Virus record (IMG/VR): IMGVR_UViG_3300036770_003943
Location: 167,777-231,776 of that record
DNA: 64,000 nt
Direction: 5' to 3' (one strand)
Origin: a virus
In this document: one piece after another, positions 58,793 to 64,000 of the stretch
How the letters are laid out: each line of letters opens with the position of its first letter
How positions within the stretch are numbered: position 1 is the stretch's first letter
Program-made: the position numbers and the translations under genes
Notes under the pieces: generated by a model
Seen by the model: the letters and a program-made list of their open reading frames with translations, nothing else
Databases searched by the model: none
Told to the model about the DNA's origin: nothing

Positions 58793-59789
58793 ATAACTCC
58801 TTGCTGGCTAGATTTTTGCCTTTGCTTTCGCACATGATATCGGCCCAGTCCCAATGACTTAGGGCCCAATTGTTAACTGCTGTATTCCAATAAAAGTCAC
58901 TGTGTGCTCGTAGTTTTTGTTTTTTGAAGCCAGCAGCCAATAGAGCACCATGGTCAGGCAAAGTGTTTGGGTCATGATCTACTAATAAATCTTCGCGACT
59001 AACGCTATAATGGCAAACAGGGCGCCGGCCGCGCCAACTATCGATAACCCTCTTAACACGATCATCTCCTCTTTGGATATACTCGCCTTCACGAATCCAA
59101 TGATGATGTATGTCAAGAACAATAGGAACAACATCACTAAGTTGAAGGCAATCAGTGAGTCCATAGCTTATTTCCTCGTTTTCGATGGTAATGGTGTTTC
59201 TTGCTTCTGGAGACAGTCTCTTAAGTGCTGCTCGAATACCCGGGGGACCGCGGCGACCCGAGATGTGGACGTTGATTTTAAAGTCTTGAAATTCTTTTCC
59301 GTACCCCATCCAACGGGCCATATCCACATGATATTCAAACTCCTCTATACTGCGGTTAACAATGTCGTCATTATCTGAAGCCAAAACTGTGAATTGCCCC
59401 GGATGAAAAGACAAACGAACAGAGCGGTCGCGAGCAATGCGGCCAATCTGGGCAAAGTGTTTTTCAGCATAAGCAACGACATCAGGCTGGCGCCAAAACC
59501 AGCACCAAGTAGGCTCTGTGTATACTGGTAAGATATCACTTGATAAACGAACCATTCGAAGCTCTGCATTTAGATTACCTACTCTTTCTACTAACAATCG
59601 AGTAGATTCGATATTTTGCTTTACTAGTGTCCATAGTTTTTCAACTGCTTGATCTTTGGTCTGTCTATTTAGCCATGCTACGGTTGTAGAGCCAGTATTA
59701 TATTTTTTGGCGTCATCTTTTGGTTTGATACCATCAACTTGCCTAGGCAAGTCAATCCATTTACAGGCAAATGCGATACGTTTAGTCAT
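58770..59789 (-). CDS. uvsE: UV damage endonuclease (UvdE/UvsE)
   Basis: 339 aa. TIM-barrel motifs: RLSFHPGQFTVLASDN, DFKINVHISGRRGPPGIRAAL, ITIENEEISYGLTDCL and VPIVLDIHHHWI with the metal-binding His and Glu. UVDE nicks 5' to UV photoproducts, starting alternative excision repair. A perfect sigma70-type promoter lies directly upstream, so it is probably made early. Overlaps the next gene by 23 bp. Confidence 0.93.
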   Translation of the reverse strand: MTKRIAFACKWIDLPRQVDGIKPKDDAKKYNTGSTTVAWLNRQTKDQAVEKLWTLVKQNIESTRLLVERVGNLNAELRMVRLSSDILPVYTEPTWCWFWRQPDVVAYAEKHFAQIGRIARDRSVRLSFHPGQFTVLASDNDDIVNRSIEEFEYHVDMARWMGYGKEFQDFKINVHISGRRGPPGIRAALKRLSPEARNTITIENEEISYGLTDCLQLSDVVPIVLDIHHHWIREGEYIQRGDDRVKRVIDSWRGRRPVCHYSVSREDLLVDHDPNTLPDHGALLAAGFKKQKLRAHSDFYWNTAVNNWALSHWDWADIMCESKGKNLASKELYAQYINV

Positions 59790-59795
59790 ACGGGT

Positions 59796-59824
59796 ATTAT
59801 ACAGTCTTTAGACAACTAAGTCAA
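59796..59824 (-). promoter_or_regulatory. Sigma70-type promoter: TTGACT-17-TATAAT
   Basis: Minus strand -35 TTGACT (59819-59824), 17-bp spacer, -10 TATAAT (59796-59801), directly before uvsE; leader of about 5 bp or less. Confidence 0.75.
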
Positions 59825-60178
59825 TTAAATTTTGATCAGTTTTTGGCTAAGTTGTTCAAGCAGGGCACTGTTTAAATATTGTTGTTCTTCTACTGTGCCC
59901 ATACTGCTTTCGCACTCAAAATCATCTAATGGAAAAATTTCCTGAAGACCTTCGAGAATTTGATCTCCTTGTTCAGCAGTGATATCGCTGCTCAGACGAA
60001 CATCATAGCAATGAGCATCGGTGTCATCGTCTACATGATATACCATTACTACATCGTTATCATCAGGTAGAACTTTGGCATGATCATTGACAGCAAATAA
60101 GTATTGTTTGGCTTCTTTGCTGTCAATTTTTCGACTCAAACATAATCGAAAATAATGATCAAATTCTTCTGTTACCAT
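59825..60178 (-). CDS. Hypothetical acidic protein (117 aa)
   Basis: EEFDHYFRLCLSRKIDSKEAKQYLFAVND..., then AEQGDQILEGLQEIFPLDDFECESS: acidic alpha/beta. No family recognised. 8 bp from the holin-like gene. Confidence 0.6.
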   Translation of the reverse strand: MVTEEFDHYFRLCLSRKIDSKEAKQYLFAVNDHAKVLPDDNDVVMVYHVDDDTDAHCYDVRLSSDITAEQGDQILEGLQEIFPLDDFECESSMGTVEEQQYLNSALLEQLSQKLIKI

Positions 60179-60186
60179 AATTGTAC

Positions 60187-60672
60187 TTACTGCTTACCTT
60201 CAACTTTTTCTTTCGTTCTTCCATAAGCAGCAATTCCAAGTACAGCACCCATGGCCATATGATATAAACCAGCACCTTGTAGGGTCAATGGTTCCCATTG
60301 ACGAAATGCATCATTAGCTGCTTCGGTTTCCCAGAACTGAACTATAGCCCAAAGTATTGGGGCTAGAATAAAATCAAAAATACAAGTGGCCATGTAAGTC
60401 CAACCCATCATTGGACGCCATTTTTTATTGATAAAATCTTCATTGGTATTTTTTACCAATATCTCAGCATTTTGAGCAGCATTTTCACCTGCTGCTGTTT
60501 TGTTAATCATAGGTTGGGGCATTGGTTGTGACATGCCTGTTCCTAGACCGACACTCATATTCATGTTCATTCCCATTTGTGGTTGCCCTCCCGGCGGTGG
60601 AGGCGATTTACTTTGATTAATTGCGGGTAAATTGCCTGGATCTACAAAATCATCTTCATCTAACTTAGGCAT
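60187..60672 (-). CDS. Holin-like membrane protein (161 aa)
   Basis: Disordered Pro/Met-rich N-terminus (SPPPPGGQPQMGMNMNMS), then NKKWRPMMGWTYMATCIFDFILAPILWAIVQFWE with two hydrophobic helices and LTLQGAGLYHMAMGAVLGIAAYGRTKEK with a third. This resembles the 3-TM holin family linked to gene-transfer-agent release. Role in lysis inferred from the pattern and position next to virion genes. Confidence 0.7.
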   Translation of the reverse strand: MPKLDEDDFVDPGNLPAINQSKSPPPPGGQPQMGMNMNMSVGLGTGMSQPMPQPMINKTAAGENAAQNAEILVKNTNEDFINKKWRPMMGWTYMATCIFDFILAPILWAIVQFWETEAANDAFRQWEPLTLQGAGLYHMAMGAVLGIAAYGRTKEKVEGKQ

Positions 60673-60681
60673 CTAATTTCC

Positions 60682-62679
60682 TTATACGTAGGTTAATATT
60701 ACTGTAAATTGACCTGCGGTAGTGCTAGAAGCGTTTAAGTTAACACCATAAGTTGTTAAACTAGCTACTGCTGTGCTCAAGTCTACTTGATATTGTCCTA
60801 CCGTGGTTAGGTCGAAATCTAAAGTACTTGCTAAACTACTAGTCGACCCTGATGTTCCTACGGATACCGTTGTTCCGCTTGGGCAGGCTGTGGTTACCAA
60901 TACTTTAATACTCTGTACTACACGATTAGCACTGATAGCCGGAAATGCCTGAAATGAGTTAGTTATAGGAGCACTGAGCGCAGTTAAATTGTAATTTAAA
61001 ACCAACGATTGAGCATCAACTGCATCACTTCTTTGATTGCTTAATCGTTGCCATGCGCTGCCAGTATAGACATATTGTGCCCATTCACTGTTGCCAGCGT
61101 CAATTACGTAAGCCATATCTCCTACTGTGGCCGATAGAGCATCTCTTGCTGTTATGTCAGCTACTACATTTATAGAACCGCTGTTAACTCCTTGTTCGAT
61201 ATTCAATCCAAGAGCATAACGTCCGTTTTGACCGCTCATTACATCAGCAGTGCTAAAAAAACTACCTTGTACGTCTCTCAGTGTCAAAGGACCGCCATCA
61301 GTTCTTGTTAGTCTTAGAACAAAAGTTGATGTGTTAGCTGAAGTACTTAGAGCTAAACCTGATATACTAGACGCTCCAGCAAATGGGGTAGTATTGGCAT
61401 CAGGCGAAACATTAACAATTGTAATAGCCCCACCAATAGAGTTGGTTATAATTAATTCTCCGCTTCCGCTTACACTGGCAGTAATATTGGTTATACTAGC
61501 AGCATTAATGTCAGCTGCCATGTCGTTGGCATCGGCTACACCTGCTCCATATAAAGCAGCGCCGCTGGTTGTTGTAGTAAAAGAAACTGTCGAACCATTG
61601 AAACTAGCACTAAACGGAACATAGCCTCCAACTAGTCCATATGCGGTATTAGCAATATTACTGGTTGCTGTAGTAGCGCCATTTACGCTGTCAGCCGTCA
61701 CACTGTGATTAGCTGTTTCGGCGTTTATTGCTGTAATTGCTTGACTTAAATTGTATGCTCCTGACCCACCGACACTAATTTGTATTCTGTTTATTTCAAC
61801 TATATCACCGCTGGAACCAGTCGGATCGATACCTGTACCTGTTGTACGTGATATTATAGCATCAGCTATTTTTAAGTAAACAGGACGCTTACTGGCACTA
61901 CTAGTAGTAAGATCACCTGATCCGTCTGTGCTTAGATATATATAATCACCTACACTACCTGGCAATCCTGGAACAAAATCAATTATTCCATTTGCTGGTT
62001 TTAGTACAAACTGGTCTGGCCCAGGTCCTGCTGCTACAACTGTGCCAATAAATTTGTCAATATTTCCTGATGTACTTTTAACAAAAGTACCACCTGCTAT
62101 ACTAATAGCATCTCCACGTTCAAAACCATGACTAGTTTTTTCAAGTACATAATTAGTTAATGGGTTTTGATAATTAAATCTACTCATTACATTAGGATAA
62201 AATGCTGCTCCTGCTACACCGGGAATTGGGTCTAGCATAGGTAAGCCTAGTTCGTTTATTTGAAAAAATATAACATTGCCTGGAACATTGAATGGAGCAC
62301 TTCCTGATCTATAAGTATTATACCTGAGTCGATCTTCGCATATTGCTACTAGAGTATTTTCTGTTTTACTAACTATACTCATAACTTGTAAAACTTTGCC
62401 ATCATCTGCGCCTGCTACAAAATCGCCTACTTCAACATCTTGTGCGTTATATACGTAAGGAGTTCTTGATAAATGACTACCATGAGCATTATTGCTTATG
62501 TTAAATGTTATTCGAAATCTATAGGGTTTGGGATTCGAACCCAAAGAATAATATGGGTCGTCTGTACTATAACTATAAGGCCAAAAATCTAGGTTAACGA
62601 TACCAGATGCTGTACCAGATATAACCTTTGGAGGTATTCCTAAACCTATTAAATTTGTTTTCCAAGAAACGATAGCCAT
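60682..62679 (-). CDS. Large virion structural protein, fibre-like (665 aa)
   Basis: Beta-rich, Gly/Ser/Thr-rich protein. AITAINAETANHSVTADSVN and NTSTFVLRLTRTDGGPLTLRD are fibre or receptor-binding style repeats; INAETxxxxVxA also occurs in flagellin-like proteins. The 3' gene of the tail cluster visible here. No catalytic motif. Confidence 0.6.
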   Translation of the reverse strand: MAIVSWKTNLIGLGIPPKVISGTASGIVNLDFWPYSYSTDDPYYSLGSNPKPYRFRITFNISNNAHGSHLSRTPYVYNAQDVEVGDFVAGADDGKVLQVMSIVSKTENTLVAICEDRLRYNTYRSGSAPFNVPGNVIFFQINELGLPMLDPIPGVAGAAFYPNVMSRFNYQNPLTNYVLEKTSHGFERGDAISIAGGTFVKSTSGNIDKFIGTVVAAGPGPDQFVLKPANGIIDFVPGLPGSVGDYIYLSTDGSGDLTTSSASKRPVYLKIADAIISRTTGTGIDPTGSSGDIVEINRIQISVGGSGAYNLSQAITAINAETANHSVTADSVNGATTATSNIANTAYGLVGGYVPFSASFNGSTVSFTTTTSGAALYGAGVADANDMAADINAASITNITASVSGSGELIITNSIGGAITIVNVSPDANTTPFAGASSISGLALSTSANTSTFVLRLTRTDGGPLTLRDVQGSFFSTADVMSGQNGRYALGLNIEQGVNSGSINVVADITARDALSATVGDMAYVIDAGNSEWAQYVYTGSAWQRLSNQRSDAVDAQSLVLNYNLTALSAPITNSFQAFPAISANRVVQSIKVLVTTACPSGTTVSVGTSGSTSSLASTLDFDLTTVGQYQVDLSTAVASLTTYGVNLNASSTTAGQFTVILTYV

Positions 62680-62681
62680 GT

Positions 62682-64000
62682 TTAAATTCCAGTAAAGACT
62701 ACAACGCAGTGTGTAGTTTGCCCTAAACCAGCACTAGACAAGCTAATTGTTCTTGTTAGTGATAATTTAGGTTTATTAACCGATGCATCCCACGCTGTAA
62801 ACATGGTAGGACTTCCTGCCGAACCACCAGCTGGTGTTGTTCTTGTTGTAAATGTAGCTTCAACATGCTTCATACTGTATAAATTACTAGTTCTTACGTA
62901 ACCATATACAATTGCTGATAATGGAGGAGCAGCGAATCCTGTGAGAGTGAACTCGACTTCAGCTACAGTACTAGTAGCATCAGTAATAGTAGCTGATCCA
63001 CTTCCGCTTATTACACTGGTTGATGTTAAGTTACCAGAAGCATCATAGTTAACTTGTACTATTAATTGTTGTAAACTACTGCCGCCTCCACCACCTGAAC
63101 TAGCAATGGTAATTGTACTATCATCAGTTCTTGTCAGTGTGATGTTACTACCAGCTGCTAGTTTAACATTATCGGTACTGGCATCACTTCCAGTTAATCG
63201 TAAGTTTACTCCACCGGTTGCTGTTTCTGCGCTAATGCCGTAAGTCACTCCACCACCACCACCGGTGCTATCAGTGTCATTAACCCAAGCAGTGCCATTA
63301 TACTTTAATACTTGTCCACTGCTCGGTGATGTAATTGTAACATCACTTAGTGCGTTAATACTTGCTGCTGCGATTCGAGCATCTGCATCTGTGTCTGAGT
63401 ATTGAGTGATTGTACTATTAATTTGTCCAGAACTAATACTAATTCCGGTACCAGCTGTAAAATGAGCACGAACTTCTGATGCGCTTGGCCCGGTATACGT
63501 AAACACTCCGGTTGTGTTATTGTAAGATAGCGAGCCGTCACCGCCTGAATCTGTTACGCTTAGGTCTGTCAGTGCTATACCACTTCCGCTACTAGTACTG
63601 TCAGTGCCGTTAACCCAAGCAGTACCATTATATTTCAAAACTTGTCCGTTTGTTGGACTACTAATGCTTACTGTACCTAAGTCAGCTAGATTAATTGTTC
63701 CGGTTCCACCTAAACTAACTGCTGTACCATTTATTGTTACTGAGCTATTAGACAAAGAAGTATTTGGAATGCTTGCTAAAGCAAATACACCAGTTGTATT
63801 GTTATAGGTTATGCCACTAGCAGTTGTGGCACTAAGGTCTGTCAGTGCTATACCACTTCCGCTACTAGTACTGTCAGTGCCGTTAACCCAAGCAGTACCA
63901 TTATATTTTAAAACTTGTCCATTGCTTGGACTACTGATACTTACTGTACCTAAGTCAGCTAGATTAATTGTTCCTGTTCCACCTAAACTAACTGCTGTAC
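62682..64000 (-). CDS. Tail-fibre-like protein with 91-aa repeats (5' end beyond window)
   Basis: The frame is open from 62682 to the right edge with no stop, so the true start is outside. A TTG-initiated shorter frame (63755) is not supported. Modules GQVLKYNGTAWVN[GD]TDST recur three times, with a 273-bp (91-codon) period at 63562-63727 and 63835-64000. Ser/Gly/Thr-rich, typical of host-recognition fibres. Repeat number may vary between isolates. Confidence 0.75.
   Translation of the reverse strand, partial: TAVSLGGTGTINLADLGTVSISSPSNGQVLKYNGTAWVNGTDSTSSGSGIALTDLSATTASGITYNNTTGVFALASIPNTSLSNSSVTINGTAVSLGGTGTINLADLGTVSISSPTNGQVLKYNGTAWVNGTDSTSSGSGIALTDLSVTDSGGDGSLSYNNTTGVFTYTGPSASEVRAHFTAGTGISISSGQINSTITQYSDTDADARIAAASINALSDVTITSPSSGQVLKYNGTAWVNDTDSTGGGGGVTYGISAETATGGVNLRLTGSDASTDNVKLAAGSNITLTRTDDSTITIASSGGGGGSSLQQLIVQVNYDASGNLTSTSVISGSGSATITDATSTVAEVEFTLTGFAAPPLSAIVYGYVRTSNLYSMKHVEATFTTRTTPAGGSAGSPTMFTAWDASVNKPKLSLTRTISLSSAGLGQTTHCVVVFTGI
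63562..64000. repeat. 273-bp tandem repeat in fibre gene
   Basis: The segment at 63562-63727 recurs at 63835-64000, almost identical with a few mismatches, in the same frame. A third, more diverged unit is at about 63262-63350. Confidence 0.85.

Noticed and set aside
62682-63755. Treating the fibre gene as complete, starting at 63755
   Set aside because: The codon there is TTG inside an uninterrupted frame that continues with the same repeat units to 64000.
63604-63807. Plus-strand ORF in the fibre gene
   Set aside because: Antisense to the repeat-containing fibre frame, which runs without a stop to the window edge.
1-64000. tRNA genes
   Set aside because: Most gaps are under 300 bp and hold promoters, terminators or tiny ORFs. 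I saw no cloverleaf with a T-loop GTTCRA by eye; a tRNA search program would be decisive.

Overview
This window is part of a tailed, T4-like bacteriophage genome, AT-rich and densely packed. Nearly every gene from 5.3 kb to the right edge lies on the minus strand, and start and stop codons often overlap (ATGA or TAATG junctions). The T4-like assignment rests on a family B DNA polymerase next to a sliding-clamp-like protein, a DsbA-like late DNA-binding protein, a 5'-3' exonuclease of the T4 RNase H type, ThyX, a 3-TM holin-like protein and repeat-rich virion/tail proteins. The phage probably infects a Gram-negative aquatic bacterium: sigma70-type promoters are well formed and two proteins carry Sec signal peptides. 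The host cannot be named from this sequence.

Layout. 0-5.3 kb: three radical-SAM proteins (two of the SPASM/twitch type) with a nitroreductase-like and an SDR-like protein. 5.3-14.6 kb: ThyX, a VWA/zincin plus MoxR-ATPase pair and many very small genes. Six promoters in this stretch share a TTGACACAAAAT-like -35 region, a 17-bp spacer and a TATAAT/TATACT -10 box. 14.6-29.4 kb: nucleic-acid and nucleotide metabolism. QueE, FolE, a QueD-like T-fold protein and a DpdA-like DNA-guanine transglycosylase indicate 7-deazaguanine DNA modification. They are interleaved with a metabolic insert of a GT-B glycosyltransferase, an MDR dehydrogenase, a SulP transporter and a Gfo/Idh oxidoreductase. 28.6-35 kb: clamp, DNA polymerase, amidinotransferase-fold enzyme, DsbA, Dps. 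35-57.5 kb: a large block of putative virion-packaged proteins. 57.5-60.7 kb: nucleotidyltransferase fold, UV-damage endonuclease, holin. 60.7-64 kb: virion/tail proteins, the last running off the right edge.

The most striking part is 35-57.5 kb. More than a dozen consecutive genes begin with nearly the same short N-terminal peptide (M-[KR]-x-x-E-[IL]), which resembles the T4 capsid-targeting sequence. Several are mosaics of small domains separated by an exact GVAEG motif; one 685-aa protein has nine such motifs. The motif is also conserved in DNA (CCTTCCGCYACACC on the + strand), including a constant GCG alanine codon. I infer prohead-targeted polyproteins cut by the prohead protease at VAE|G. 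The released products would be an arsenal delivered with the DNA: NUDIX-ADP-ribosyltransferase fusion, ART-like protein, NMNAT-like nucleotidyltransferase, SpoT/MESH1-like HD hydrolase, amidoligase-like enzyme, HAD phosphatase, GNAT and ParB-like modules. This is inference, testable by virion proteomics.

Limits: function calls rest on motifs read by eye. No tRNA, CRISPR array or insertion sequence was recognised.
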